Notes under the pieces: model-generated
What the model saw: only the letters and a program-made list of their open reading frames with translations
Told to the model about the DNA's origin: nothing
Databases searched by the model: none
Assembly (NCBI GenBank): GCA_019634635.1
Contig: JAHCBB010000004.1
Span: 124,001 to 188,000, forward strand
Length of the DNA stretch: 64,000 nucleotides
Direction: 5' to 3'
Source of the DNA: Verrucomicrobiia bacterium
GTDB taxonomy: Bacteria > Verrucomicrobiota > Verrucomicrobiia > Limisphaerales > UBA9464
Shown: positions 16,720 to 25,872 of the stretch, piece by piece
Layout: each line of letters begins with the position of its first letter
Numbering within the stretch: position 1 is the stretch's first letter
Made by a program: the position numbers and the translations under genes

Positions 16720-17460
16720 CTATTCCGTCACCGGCTGGATTTTGCGACGCACCTCCGACATGAGAAAGAACATCTCTCGTGCGATCTCGCGGCATCGTTC
16801 GTTGTACGCGGCCGTTTCGGCGGGAGTGTCATCGCAGAGGCGGGGATCCATGAAGTGAATGGCGTGGCGCGCGGCGGCGCCCGCGACCACGGGACACGAG
16901 CGATCCGCCGAGCTGCACACCATCAGGGCGATGAATCCCCGATCCGGGTTGCCATCGGCATTGTAGAGCTTGGAATACGCTCGAATTGGTGGGCGGTCTG
17001 GTGCGTAGCGCACCAGATACAACGGGTTGTCGCCGTCGGTGACATCCGTGATGTCAAAGCCCACCCGGCGCATCGCCGTCACGGTCCGGCAGTTGCACGC
17101 GGTGACCTCGGTGCCGCCCGACCAGGACTGCACCTGGGCGAGTCCAAAGTAGCACGCAGCCGTTTCTGCCCAGATCTGTGACATGTGGCTCCGTCGGGAA
17201 TTGTGAGTGCAGATGAACGTGAGATCGGACCGTCCGACGTCCTTGAGTTGCGTCGCGATCGAACCGGCAATTTCGTCGAGGACCTTCCGGCGCTCCGGCG
17301 GCACCTGATCCAATTCGCGGACAACAGCCCCGACGTAAGGGCGAAGTCCGGGGAGCAGGCGATCGCAAGACGGCGCTCCCCCGGGTTCCGCCGACGAACG
17401 GGGGTTGTGGAGCAGCAGACCGAACAGGAGGACCAGCGGGGCGCATTGCCGGAAGTTCAT
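16720..17460 (-). CDS. Exported arsenate-reductase-like (LMW-PTP fold) protein
   Basis: About 246 residues from ATG 17460. A signal peptide (CAPLVLLFGLLLHNPRSSA) is followed by a low-molecular-weight phosphatase/ArsC fold. The P-loop FICTHNSRRSHMSQIWAE gives the CX5R motif (Cys84, Arg90). Near the C-terminus VCSSADRSCPVVAG supplies Cys182 and Cys189, seven residues apart, matching the resolving cysteine pair of thioredoxin-coupled ArsC (Cys82/Cys89 in Staphylococcus numbering). The full redox triad is thus present. ArsC proteins are normally cytoplasmic, so the signal peptide is unusual. Neighbours are an exported PhnD-PQQ fusion upstream (52 bp) and a DUF2490 gene downstream. Activity on arsenate is not shown; it may act on other oxidised or phosphorylated targets. 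Confidence 0.82.
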   Translation of the reverse strand: MNFRQCAPLVLLFGLLLHNPRSSAEPGGAPSCDRLLPGLRPYVGAVVRELDQVPPERRKVLDEIAGSIATQLKDVGRSDLTFICTHNSRRSHMSQIWAETAACYFGLAQVQSWSGGTEVTACNCRTVTAMRRVGFDITDVTDGDNPLYLVRYAPDRPPIRAYSKLYNADGNPDRGFIALMVCSSADRSCPVVAGAAARHAIHFMDPRLCDDTPAETAAYNERCREIAREMFFLMSEVRRKIQPVTE

Positions 17461-17512
17461 GGCGAGGATGGAAGGAGATGGGTCCTTCGGTTGCGGGATT
17501 CGGAGGCCGTCT

Positions 17513-19579
17513 TCAGGGGTCGTCCAGTGCGACACACACCACGCTGTAGCCGCCCCTTAGAAATAGGCGCGAGCCGGCGAGGGCGGGATGGGCGTACGAT
17601 TCCACATCATTATCGAAGATCCGGGCCCGGGACAAAATGCGGGCCTCGTCGGATTGGGCATCCACAAGGATCAACTCACCGCTCAATGCAACCGCCAGCA
17701 CCCGCTCCCCATCGCTGAACAGGGTGCCGAATTCATCGAGGGCGGCATCCCGAAGATGCCACACGGTCCGCAGTCCCTGTTTCACGTCGAGGCAATGCAG
17801 TCCCCGGTGCACCCCAAACAGCCTGCCGCCACCGAGCACGGGTGTGGCTGTATCCGGAGCCAGGGTTTCGCTCACCGCGGTGGGATGCGGGAGGATCCGA
17901 CCCGCCGGGTCGAACTGATGGAATCGGGTCCCATTGTTCTCCGTGGAGAGGATCAGCCCGCCAGGGGCGGCGACCGGCGTCGGCACATTGAAGTCACCGG
18001 GGTGCTCGGGGACGAGGGTCCACAGGCGTCTGCCGGTCTGCACGTCCCAGCCTCCAAGCGAGCGGTCGTCGTAACCGACCAGCTGGCGGCGTCCGCCGAA
18101 CTCCCCGCAGAGGAAGGCGGCATAGGCCGCTGGATTCCCGGGGGACGTCCAGTGGGTCTTTCCCGTTGCAGGGTCCAGCGCGGCCAGCGCCGCTTCCGGA
18201 CCTCCGGGATTCACGATGAGCAGGCCGTCCACCAGGAGTGGCGTGGCCGCAGCCCCCCAGGTCGGGATTTTACCATGAAACTCACCCGCCAGATTTCGCT
18301 GCCACAGGACCCGACCATCCGTCAGCCGGACGCATCGGAGATCCCCGAAGGCCCCCAGCAGATAGGCGCGCTCGTCGTCGAGCATCGGGGTGGCGCGGGG
18401 CGCCTGACCGTAGTCCAGCCGTCCGGGTGCCGCGAAGGACACCTGCCAAAGTTCGCGGCCCGTTTCAGCATCCAGGCAGCGGTACACGTCCCGTTCATCT
18501 GCGAAATCCCGTCCGGCAACAACGAGCCGGCCGTTGCGGAGGCTCAATCCGGCCAGGCCCTCGGGAGTCGCAGCCTTTCGCCACACAACCCGTGGCGATT
18601 CTGGCAGCCGGAAGGGCAGCCGTGGCACCCGGCCGTCGCGACCCGGACCCCGCCAATCCGGCCAGTCCGTGGTTGGACCGGCGGAGGCCGGCGGCACTTT
18701 GAAGCCGTCGCGGCTCTCCAGGAGCGCCAAAAGCCGCGAGTCCTGGTTGACGTCGAGCAGCGCCTTCAGCAGTTGAGTGCGGCGGCCGGCGGACACCGCT
18801 TCGCTGACGAACACGGTGGTGAACGGCACCGGATCCGAACGTCCGACCACCCTCAGGCGACCCGGGGGCACGGTGCCGCAGCCTTCCAGCATGGGAAGGG
18901 CGTAACCCGGCACCACGATCGTCGGCAGTGGTGCGGTTTCGGCGTCCAATAGGTCCAGCGCGGCGGTGGAGAAGGTGTCGCGAAGTTCCAGGGTGACGGA
19001 AGCCTCCACGCCAGCGCCGCGGAGCGCGCGCAAGGCGGCGGCATGCCGGGCGTCGGCGGGCGGCAGACCGAACAGCAGCGTGCGCCCGGCGAGGTCCGAA
19101 AGGCTGCGGACGGCATCATCGGACCGGGCCAGGAACACTGCCGGCTGCGATGTCGTTCCATCCCGGTCAGTCAATTCGCACAGCGGCCGGCATTTCAATC
19201 CGACCTGCTCCGCGGCGTGATTCACGAGCGAGCGATCCCCAATGAGGATCAGCTGACTGGAGACACCGCCATGCGCCAGTGTGTCCTTGAGATCGTCGGA
19301 AAACTCGATGCCGATGCGCTCCTGGAGTGAGTGTTCCAGCCGCGAAGCCAGGCGGCGATAGTTGCGCTGCCCGTGTCCTTTGACGCAGACACAGGCCAGT
19401 TCGGCGGCCAGCGGGTCCATCACCACCATCGAAATCGGATCACCCGTCCCTTCCGCCACCGCCCCCAAGACCCCATTGAGCCACAGCGGAACCGCGGTCA
19501 GGAGCAGCCAGGTGATCCAGCGGACCGGCCGCCCGCAGAACGTTCGCCCGGCCGGTGGTTCTGGCGATGGACGTACCAT
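17513..19579 (-). CDS. PhnD-like substrate-binding domain fused to PQQ-like beta-propeller
   Basis: A 688-residue fusion. After one N-terminal hydrophobic segment (WITWLLLTAVPLWLNGVLGA) comes a periplasmic binding domain of the PhnD type (residues ~50-300): SMVVMDPLAAELACVCVKGH, RLASRLEHSL, and SLSDLAGRTLLFG, the latter typical of phosphonate/phosphite binding proteins. From about residue 310, TDWPDWRGPGRDGRVPRLP opens a PQQ-like propeller with blades such as YRCLDAETGRELWQVSFA and GWDVQTGRRLWTLV. No ABC permease or ATPase lies nearby, so transport is doubtful and a sensing or scaffold role is more likely (inference). Located 34 bp downstream of the NHL gene and 52 bp upstream of the ArsC-like gene. 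Start ATG 19579. Confidence 0.8.
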   Translation of the reverse strand: MVRPSPEPPAGRTFCGRPVRWITWLLLTAVPLWLNGVLGAVAEGTGDPISMVVMDPLAAELACVCVKGHGQRNYRRLASRLEHSLQERIGIEFSDDLKDTLAHGGVSSQLILIGDRSLVNHAAEQVGLKCRPLCELTDRDGTTSQPAVFLARSDDAVRSLSDLAGRTLLFGLPPADARHAAALRALRGAGVEASVTLELRDTFSTAALDLLDAETAPLPTIVVPGYALPMLEGCGTVPPGRLRVVGRSDPVPFTTVFVSEAVSAGRRTQLLKALLDVNQDSRLLALLESRDGFKVPPASAGPTTDWPDWRGPGRDGRVPRLPFRLPESPRVVWRKAATPEGLAGLSLRNGRLVVAGRDFADERDVYRCLDAETGRELWQVSFAAPGRLDYGQAPRATPMLDDERAYLLGAFGDLRCVRLTDGRVLWQRNLAGEFHGKIPTWGAAATPLLVDGLLIVNPGGPEAALAALDPATGKTHWTSPGNPAAYAAFLCGEFGGRRQLVGYDDRSLGGWDVQTGRRLWTLVPEHPGDFNVPTPVAAPGGLILSTENNGTRFHQFDPAGRILPHPTAVSETLAPDTATPVLGGGRLFGVHRGLHCLDVKQGLRTVWHLRDAALDEFGTLFSDGERVLAVALSGELILVDAQSDEARILSRARIFDNDVESYAHPALAGSRLFLRGGYSVVCVALDDP

Positions 19580-19613
19580 GGGGGGAACTCATTTGTGTTG
19601 CGCCAAAATCGGT

Positions 19614-20762
19614 CTACTCGGGACTTGATCGCTCATTGGTGTAGATGCGGATGGCGTCCGCCGCCGTGTCCATCAGATAGAATCTGCGGCCGTCCGGACT
19701 CGCGGCGACGGAGACCCGAACGCATTCCCCTTTGCCCTTCAGGATGGCCACGACCTCGATGAAACGGCCGTCCGCAGAGAAGCGCTTGATGCAGGTGGGC
19801 GGGCCGGACTCGGCCACGAGCAATTCGTCCCCGGACAGGACACACAAGTTTTTGGGCTCGCAGCAGCCGCCAAAATCCGCGGGGCGGACTTTTCCGGCCT
19901 TCCCAAATTTCGCGACCAGTTTGCCGTCGCGATCGCGGCGCTCGACGGTGTGACGGGCGTTGTGGGAGATCCAGAGCTCGCCGGCCAGCGCCTGGATGTC
20001 CATTTGCCCGCAGCAGCCGCGCAGTTTTTCCACGACCAGCTGGGGATTCGACAGGCCGGGCCCGAACCGGTACACCCGGTACGTGAATTCATCCGGGGTG
20101 GGAACGGCCAGGAAAACGTCCTCGCCGGAAACGGCCAGCCCGGTGACCTCCGCACGCCGGCGTTCGAGATTTTCCAGCATTTCCTTGCGGACCTCTTCGG
20201 GCGGGCGCCGCGTCTCGCGGGCCGACTCCTGAATGAATTCCTCCAGTTCGCCCGAGATTGCCACCGGAAGATCCACCACCGGCGAAGCGGCGGAGGCCAG
20301 TTCCCGGCCGGAGGCGTCAAGAAGGAGCAGCATGCCGGAACCGGCCACGTAGATGGAGCCGTCCGGTGCCACGTCAATTGCGCCGGGACGGATCTTGAGC
20401 GGCAGGGTCCGGAGCAAAGTGCCTTCGGGGGAATAGACGCGGATGCCGGGAGAACCCGACTCCGGCGGGGGAGCGACGCAGGCGAGCACGTTCCCCTCCG
20501 CATCGAGGGAGAAATTCTTGAGAATCCCCGGAGACTTGCCACCGCCCACTTGGATGACGCCCGTTTCCGTCGAGGTTGGCTTCCATGCAGGATCCTTGGC
20601 TCGTGACACCTCCGCAGCCCTCAATTCCTCCTGATAGGGGTCGGTTGTGTCCTCTGGATCGCCGAGAAGCGGGAGGGTGGCAGAGGAGTTCCTGACGGAA
20701 ACAAGTGAGGCCGCAACCAGAAAGGTTGCAACGCCCATCACCCACGGTACTTGCGGTTTCAT
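19614..20762 (-). CDS. Exported NHL/beta-propeller protein with vicinal cysteines
   Basis: About 382 residues from ATG 20762, with signal peptide MKPQVPWVMGVATFLVAASL. The body shows NHL-like repeats (GNVLACVAPPPESGSPGIRV, IDVAPDGSIYVAGSG, CIKRFSADGRFIEVVA, VSVAASPDGRRFYLMDTAAD). Unusual are two vicinal cysteine pairs, Cys250-Cys251 (RGCCGQMD) and Cys300-Cys301 (FGGCCEPKN), with further Cys307, Cys324 and Cys347. Vicinal thiols can bind soft metals or arsenite or form redox pairs, but no such role is shown. A charged helical insert (EELEEFIQES-like to EMLENLERRRAE, ~170-205) interrupts the propeller. It is the first gene of the group with the PhnD-PQQ and ArsC-like genes. Confidence 0.75.
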   Translation of the reverse strand: MKPQVPWVMGVATFLVAASLVSVRNSSATLPLLGDPEDTTDPYQEELRAAEVSRAKDPAWKPTSTETGVIQVGGGKSPGILKNFSLDAEGNVLACVAPPPESGSPGIRVYSPEGTLLRTLPLKIRPGAIDVAPDGSIYVAGSGMLLLLDASGRELASAASPVVDLPVAISGELEEFIQESARETRRPPEEVRKEMLENLERRRAEVTGLAVSGEDVFLAVPTPDEFTYRVYRFGPGLSNPQLVVEKLRGCCGQMDIQALAGELWISHNARHTVERRDRDGKLVAKFGKAGKVRPADFGGCCEPKNLCVLSGDELLVAESGPPTCIKRFSADGRFIEVVAILKGKGECVRVSVAASPDGRRFYLMDTAADAIRIYTNERSSPE

Positions 20763-21239
20763 GGCGGCTCCAGGGATCCTGTTTGGTGTTGTCGGTAGGT
20801 TCAGCCGTCCGCCAATCCACTGTCGGCGGGCTGGCGATTTTGGCCTTACCTGCATCGGACTCCTTTCCCGGCTCTTTGCACGAAAAAAGTTGTCGCCACT
20901 GCGGCGTCAGGATTGCGCGGTCCGAGGGGACCCCTGCGAATGCGATGGAATTTCCGGCGCCACGACGCATCAAGCCCGCGGCGGACAAGCGGGGTGGCGG
21001 ACGGGATGGCGACTCGGGACGGGAGGAGGTCCCGGAAGCGGCCGTCGGTGGCCCGTTGAAGGCGGCCATTCGTCTTGAACCATTCTACGGCACCCGGATC
21101 TGGCGCCTCGATCCGGAAGCCGGTGTCGTCTCCTGCGGCGGTTCGCGGCTCAACGTTTGACTTTGGATTGATCGCTCCGTTTTACTCCTGCGCGCGTTCC
21201 CCGGCCGAAGACCGGTGCGGGGAGCGGGTTTTACCGATT
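20763..21239. other. Divergent intergenic region between NHL gene and pilB
   Basis: 477 bp between the minus-strand NHL gene and the plus-strand pilus cluster. A possible small plus-strand frame (20945-21160, 71 codons, starting MEFPAPRRIKPAADKRGGG) has no recognisable similarity and I do not call it a gene. Just before pilB the DNA becomes AT-richer, with a promoter-like TTGACT (21157-21162), 17 bases, TTTTAC (21180-21185). Confidence 0.45.
21157..21185 (+). promoter_or_regulatory. Possible sigma-70-type promoter for the pilus cluster
   Basis: TTGACT (5 of 6 to the -35 consensus), a 17-base spacer and TTTTAC (3 of 6 to the -10 consensus) lie about 55 bp upstream of the GTG of pilB. Spacing is ideal but the -10 is poor, so this is tentative. 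Confidence 0.25.
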
Positions 21240-22961
21240 GTGGCTGCCAAGGACGATTACCTGATTGATACGATGCTCGACACGGGCCTGCTCGCCGCGG
21301 AGCAGGTCGAGGAGGGGCGCGTCGAGGCGGAGGCCGCCGGGGAGGGGGTGCTCGACACCCTGGTGAAGCGGGGGGTGCTGAACGGTGCGGTGGTCACCAT
21401 GGCCAAGGCCACCTACTTCGGGGTGGAATCGGTGAACCTCAATGAACTGCGGATCTCGGACGAGGCGATTGCGCTGGTTCCGAGGCACGTCGCCAAAAAA
21501 TTCAACGTCATCCCCATCGGGGAAAACGATGTCGGCGCGGTGATCGTCGCCTTGAGCGATCCGTCCGACATTGACGCCGTGGACGGCCTGCGCCACGCCC
21601 TGAATCGAGACGTCGAACTGCGGGTGACCAGCGCCGCGGACATTGAGGAGGGCCTGGGGAAGTTTTACGGCGGCGGCGGCAGCGGACGTGATGACGGCGG
21701 CATCGCGAAGATGATCCAGGACATCACCGAGGGGGAGGTCGAGGTCAGTGGACTCAAGGGGGATGTCACGCAAGACACCGACGTGGTGGACGCCGATGCC
21801 CCGATCATCCGGCTCGTGAGCCAGGTGATCGTGGATGCGTTCAAGAAGCGGGCGTCGGACATCCATCTTGAGCCCCTCGCCAAACGGTTCCGGCTCCGGT
21901 TCCGCATTGATGGCGTGTGCGTGGAACAGCCGGATCTGCCGAAGCGGCTCCAGGCCCCCATCCTGGCCCGGCTGAAGATCCAGTCGGGCATGAGCATCGC
22001 CGAGCGGCGCGTCCCGCAGGACGGGCGCATCAACACGAACGTCGGCGGCAAGACGATTGACCTGCGCGTCAACTCGATTCCCACGCAGCATGGCGAATCC
22101 ATCGTCATGCGTATTCTCGACAAGTCCGGGTTGCGGCTGGGGCTTGCCGAGCTGGGCTTCTTTGCCGATGACCAGGCGACCTTCGAGCGGTTGATCGGGC
22201 TTCCGGACGGGATTCTGCTGGTTACGGGACCCACCGGCTCGGGCAAGACCACCACGCTCTATTCCTGCCTCCACTACATCAACCGGCCCGACCGCAAGAT
22301 CATCACGGTCGAGGATCCGGTGGAATACATGCTGGCGGGGATCAACCAGGTTCAGGTGCACGAGCACATCGGGTTCACCTTCGCCGCGGCCCTGCGCTCC
22401 ATGCTGCGCCAGTCGCCGAACGTGATCATGCTGGGGGAAATCCGCGACCTGGAGACGGCCACGATCGCCATCAATGCCTCGCTCACCGGTCACCTGGTCT
22501 TCTCGACGCTTCACACGAACGACGCGCCGTCAGCGGTGACGCGGCTGATTGACATCGGCGTCAAACCGTTTCTGGTGGCGTCCTCGGCGCGCTGCTTCAT
22601 GGCGCAGCGGCTCGTCCGCAAGGTGTGCAAGAGCTGCGGGGCGCCCATGGAGCTTCCGGAGAAGGATGCCAAGGCGTTGGGCATCACCCCGGAACAGCTC
22701 GCCCAGGGAACCCCGCGCAAGGGCCGGGGTTGCAGCGAATGCAACAAGACCGGATGCCGGGGCCGATTCGGGATCTTCGAAATCTTCATCGTCAATGACG
22801 AGGTCCGCCGCCTGATTTTCGACAAGGTGCCGTCCAACGTGCTCCGCAAGAAGGCGCTCGAGCTGGGGATGCGCACCCTGCGCGAGGATGGCACCCGCAA
22901 GGTGCTCGCCGGCCTCACCACCGTGGACGAAGTCATCCGGGCCACGGTCAGCGAGCATTGA
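21240..22961 (+). CDS. pilB: PilB/GspE-family assembly ATPase (copy 1)
   Basis: Cytoplasmic hexameric ATPase that powers type IV pilus or type II secretion pseudopilus assembly. Start GTG 21240 gives 573 residues and the family-typical N-terminus [17 protein letters not shown]. An MshEN-like N-terminal domain (~1-150) precedes the ATPase core: [17 protein letters not shown], Walker [14 protein letters not shown] (Lys336), the Asp box [11 protein letters not shown], Walker [15 protein letters not shown] and the His box [15 protein letters not shown] zinc-type cysteine set follows (CKSCGAP then [13 protein letters not shown]). First gene of a run pilB-pilT-pilB-pilC. Longer readings back to 21075 lack similarity. 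Confidence 0.93.
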   Translation: MAAKDDYLIDTMLDTGLLAAEQVEEGRVEAEAAGEGVLDTLVKRGVLNGAVVTMAKATYFGVESVNLNELRISDEAIALVPRHVAKKFNVIPIGENDVGAVIVALSDPSDIDAVDGLRHALNRDVELRVTSAADIEEGLGKFYGGGGSGRDDGGIAKMIQDITEGEVEVSGLKGDVTQDTDVVDADAPIIRLVSQVIVDAFKKRASDIHLEPLAKRFRLRFRIDGVCVEQPDLPKRLQAPILARLKIQSGMSIAERRVPQDGRINTNVGGKTIDLRVNSIPTQHGESIVMRILDKSGLRLGLAELGFFADDQATFERLIGLPDGILLVTGPTGSGKTTTLYSCLHYINRPDRKIITVEDPVEYMLAGINQVQVHEHIGFTFAAALRSMLRQSPNVIMLGEIRDLETATIAINASLTGHLVFSTLHTNDAPSAVTRLIDIGVKPFLVASSARCFMAQRLVRKVCKSCGAPMELPEKDAKALGITPEQLAQGTPRKGRGCSECNKTGCRGRFGIFEIFIVNDEVRRLIFDKVPSNVLRKKALELGMRTLREDGTRKVLAGLTTVDEVIRATVSEH

Positions 22962-23037
22962 GGTCCACCGATGGCACTGCGCCTGCTTATGGTTAGTTTG
23001 CTCGCATCACATTGACGATCAGCCCAAGGATTTCGCC

Positions 23038-24147
23038 ATGTCGTACCAGATGTCGGATTTGCTGCAGTTGATGGTCTCGGAGGGTGCCGCCGATCTTCAC
23101 ATCCGGGTGGGCATTCCGCCGGTCATCCGTTTGCACGGCATTCTGCACCGGGTGGAGGGTCCCGTGCTCAAGCCGGAAGACACCGAGGAACTGATGCGCT
23201 CCATCACGTCGGAGGACCACATCCAGCAGATTCGCGAAAAGGGGGGTGCCGACTTCGGGTTTGCGTTCGGCGAGATGGCCCGCTTCCGGGTCAGCGCGTT
23301 CAAGGAGAAGGGCAATTTCGCCCTCGTGTTGCGGCAGATCCCGAGCAAACTGCTGACGATGGAGCAGATTGGCATCCCGCCCAGCGCGCGGGAGCTGCTC
23401 TGGAAACCTCGCGGACTGATCCTGGTGACCGGGCCCACCGGCTCGGGCAAGACCACCACGCTGGCCTCGATGATCAACATCATCAACGAGGAGCGGGAGG
23501 AGGCCCACATCATCACCGTCGAGGATCCGATCGAGTACTACCACAAGCACAAGAAGGCGGTGGTCACCCAGCGCGAGGTGAACGTGGACGTGCCGAACTT
23601 CGCCGAGGCGCTGCGGCGTGCGCTGCGGCAGGACCCCGATGTCATCCTCGTCGGGGAGCTCCGGGATCTGGAGACCATGGAGGCGGCCATCACCGCTGCC
23701 GAAACGGGCCACCTGGTCTTCGGCACCCTGCACACGACCGGCGCTGCCAAGACCATTGACCGCATCACCAACGCCTTCCCAACCAACCAGCAGGAGATGA
23801 TCCGCATCCAGCTCTCCACGGTGCTGCAGGCGGTCATCTCCCAGCTGCTGCTGCCCCGCGTGGACAAGCCGGGACGCGTCGCGATTTTCGAGATCATGGT
23901 CAACACGCCCTCGATTGGCGCGTTGATCCGCGACAACAAGACCTTCCGCATCCAGTCCGACATCCAGACGGGAGCCAAGTTTGGCATGGTGACCCTCGAC
24001 AGCTTCCTGATCGAGAAGTTCGAGGCGGGGATGATCGCCGAGGAGGAGGTCATCACCAAGGCGCAGGATCCGGCAACGATCCTTCAGAAGCTCCAGGAGC
24101 TCAAGGCGGCCAAGGCCGCTGCGGCCGCGACTGAGAACCGCCGTTGA
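23038..24147 (+). CDS. pilT: PilT-family retraction ATPase
   Basis: Hexameric ATPase of the PilT type, which depolymerises type IV pili to drive retraction, twitching and DNA uptake. The 369 residues start at ATG 23038, with AAGGA 8 nt upstream. Seen are [20 protein letters not shown], Walker [15 protein letters not shown] (Lys138), [20 protein letters not shown], Walker [19 protein letters not shown], the His box [16 protein letters not shown] and the C-terminal [18 protein letters not shown] followed by [21 protein letters not shown] dedicated retraction ATPase favours a true type IV pilus over a pure type II secretion system. Lies 76 bp after pilB copy 1 and 3 bp before copy 2. Confidence 0.95.
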   Translation: MSYQMSDLLQLMVSEGAADLHIRVGIPPVIRLHGILHRVEGPVLKPEDTEELMRSITSEDHIQQIREKGGADFGFAFGEMARFRVSAFKEKGNFALVLRQIPSKLLTMEQIGIPPSARELLWKPRGLILVTGPTGSGKTTTLASMINIINEEREEAHIITVEDPIEYYHKHKKAVVTQREVNVDVPNFAEALRRALRQDPDVILVGELRDLETMEAAITAAETGHLVFGTLHTTGAAKTIDRITNAFPTNQQEMIRIQLSTVLQAVISQLLLPRVDKPGRVAIFEIMVNTPSIGALIRDNKTFRIQSDIQTGAKFGMVTLDSFLIEKFEAGMIAEEEVITKAQDPATILQKLQELKAAKAAAAATENRR

Positions 24148-24150
24148 CCC

Positions 24151-25851
24151 ATGGCCGAAATCGTCTCCGACCCCCTGCTGCTGCTGCTCCGGGAGCGCGG
24201 CATGCTCGATGACCTCCAGACGGAGGAGGTCGTCCAGGAGCAGGCGCGCAGCGGGAAGCCGGTGGCCCAGATCGTCCAGGACTACGGGTTGCTGGACCGG
24301 GATACGGTGCTGCAGTTGATGGCCGAACACATGGGGACCTCCGTGGTCGAACTCGACCTGGAGGCGATCACCCCGGAGGTCGTGGCCACGATCCCCTCCG
24401 AAAGCGCCCGCATGTACCAGTGCATGCCGGTGGCGATCTATGGCGACAGCGTCCAGGTGGCACTGGTGGACCCGCTGAACCCGGCGGTCATTGACGAGCT
24501 GGGATTCACGGTCAAGCACGAGATCCAGCTCGTCGTGGCCGATCCGGGGGAGGTTCAGAAGGCGATCGCCAAGTTTTATCCGGCCCAGTCCGGGACGGCG
24601 TATCTGGACGTCCTCAAGGAACTGGGAGGGGCGGGGGAGTCCTCCGACGACGACGACCGCCCGAGCGGACCGGACCTCCGATCGGAGGCGCTGAACGACG
24701 CGCCCATCGTCAAGTTCGTGAACCTGGTGCTGATGCAGGCCGTTCAGGACCGCGCCAGCGACATCCACTTCGAGCCCTTCGAGGACGAGTTCAAGATCCG
24801 GTACCGCGTGGACGGCGCCCTCTACGAGATGGCGCCCCCCCCGAAAAATCTCGCGAGCCCGGTGACCTCCCGGTTGAAGGTCATGGCCAACCTGAACATC
24901 TCGGAACGCCGATTGCCCCAGGATGGCCGCATCTCGGTCAACATCGGGGGAAAGCAGGTGGATCTGCGCATGTCCACGCTGCCCACGGCCTTCGGCGAGT
25001 CGGTTGTGCTTCGGGTGCTGGATCGCTCGGCGGTCAACATGGAGCTCGAGGCATTGAGTCTGCCGCCGGAAATCTACGAGTTCACGGTCGAGACGATCAA
25101 CCAGCCCAACGGCATCTTCGCGGTCACGGGGCCGACGGGCTCCGGCAAGACCACGACGCTGTATTCCGCCCTCCGCCGGATCAACACCATTGACTCCAAG
25201 CTGTTGACGGTCGAGGACCCGGTCGAGTTCGACATCGAGGGCATCATGCAGGTCCAGACCAACGAGAGCACGGGGCTGACCTTCATGAAGGCCCTGCGCG
25301 CGTTCCTGCGCCAGGATCCGGACGTGATCATGATCGGCGAGATGCGTGACCTGGAAACGGCCCAGATTGCCATCCAGGCATCCCTGACCGGTCATCTCGT
25401 GCTGTCCACCCTGCACACCAACGACTCCGCGGGCGCCGTGACGCGGTTGGTGGACATGGGGGTCGAACCATTCCTGATTTCCTCCACGCTCCTGGGGGTG
25501 CTGGCCCAGCGCCTGGTCCGCAAGATCTGCACCCAGTGCCGGACGCCGTTCGAGCCGACGGAGATGCAGCTGGGGCAGCTTGGGATGTCCGCCCACGATC
25601 TGGGGGATCGCACGTTTTTCTACGGCCGGGGCTGCCCCAACTGCAACGACTCAGGCTACAAGGGCCGCAAGGGGATCTACGAGCTCCTCGTGGTCAGCGA
25701 CCCCATCCGAAACCTCATCAACGACCGCGCCCCGACCGTGGTGATCCGACAAAAGGCGATTGAGCTTGGCATGGTGACCATTCGGGATGACGGTCTTCGC
25801 AACATTTACGCCGGTGAATCCACAGTGGAGGAAGTGTTGAAGTACACCTGA
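24151..25851 (+). CDS. PilB/GspE-family assembly ATPase (copy 2)
   Basis: Second assembly ATPase of 566 residues, paralogous to the gene at 21240. MshEN-like N-terminus ([20 protein letters not shown]), then [19 protein letters not shown], Walker [39 protein letters not shown], Walker [39 protein letters not shown] and the cysteine set CTQCRTPFE and [13 protein letters not shown]. Starts at ATG 24151 only 3 bp after pilT, so translation is probably coupled. Two PilB-like ATPases flanking PilT suggest either two filament systems sharing one platform or a division of labour (inference). Confidence 0.92.
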   Translation: MAEIVSDPLLLLLRERGMLDDLQTEEVVQEQARSGKPVAQIVQDYGLLDRDTVLQLMAEHMGTSVVELDLEAITPEVVATIPSESARMYQCMPVAIYGDSVQVALVDPLNPAVIDELGFTVKHEIQLVVADPGEVQKAIAKFYPAQSGTAYLDVLKELGGAGESSDDDDRPSGPDLRSEALNDAPIVKFVNLVLMQAVQDRASDIHFEPFEDEFKIRYRVDGALYEMAPPPKNLASPVTSRLKVMANLNISERRLPQDGRISVNIGGKQVDLRMSTLPTAFGESVVLRVLDRSAVNMELEALSLPPEIYEFTVETINQPNGIFAVTGPTGSGKTTTLYSALRRINTIDSKLLTVEDPVEFDIEGIMQVQTNESTGLTFMKALRAFLRQDPDVIMIGEMRDLETAQIAIQASLTGHLVLSTLHTNDSAGAVTRLVDMGVEPFLISSTLLGVLAQRLVRKICTQCRTPFEPTEMQLGQLGMSAHDLGDRTFFYGRGCPNCNDSGYKGRKGIYELLVVSDPIRNLINDRAPTVVIRQKAIELGMVTIRDDGLRNIYAGESTVEEVLKYT

Positions 25852-25872
25852 CAGCCCTGGGAAAGGACGGTT

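Noticed and set aside
20945..21160. Small plus-strand frame in the region upstream of pilB
   Set aside because: 71 codons, no similarity, no ribosome binding site, and composition typical of non-coding GC-rich DNA.
22993..25596. Minus-strand open frame of about 867 codons over pilT and the second pilB
   Set aside because: Composition (His/Asp/Gly/Leu-rich) is that of an antisense shadow of well-identified ATPase genes.
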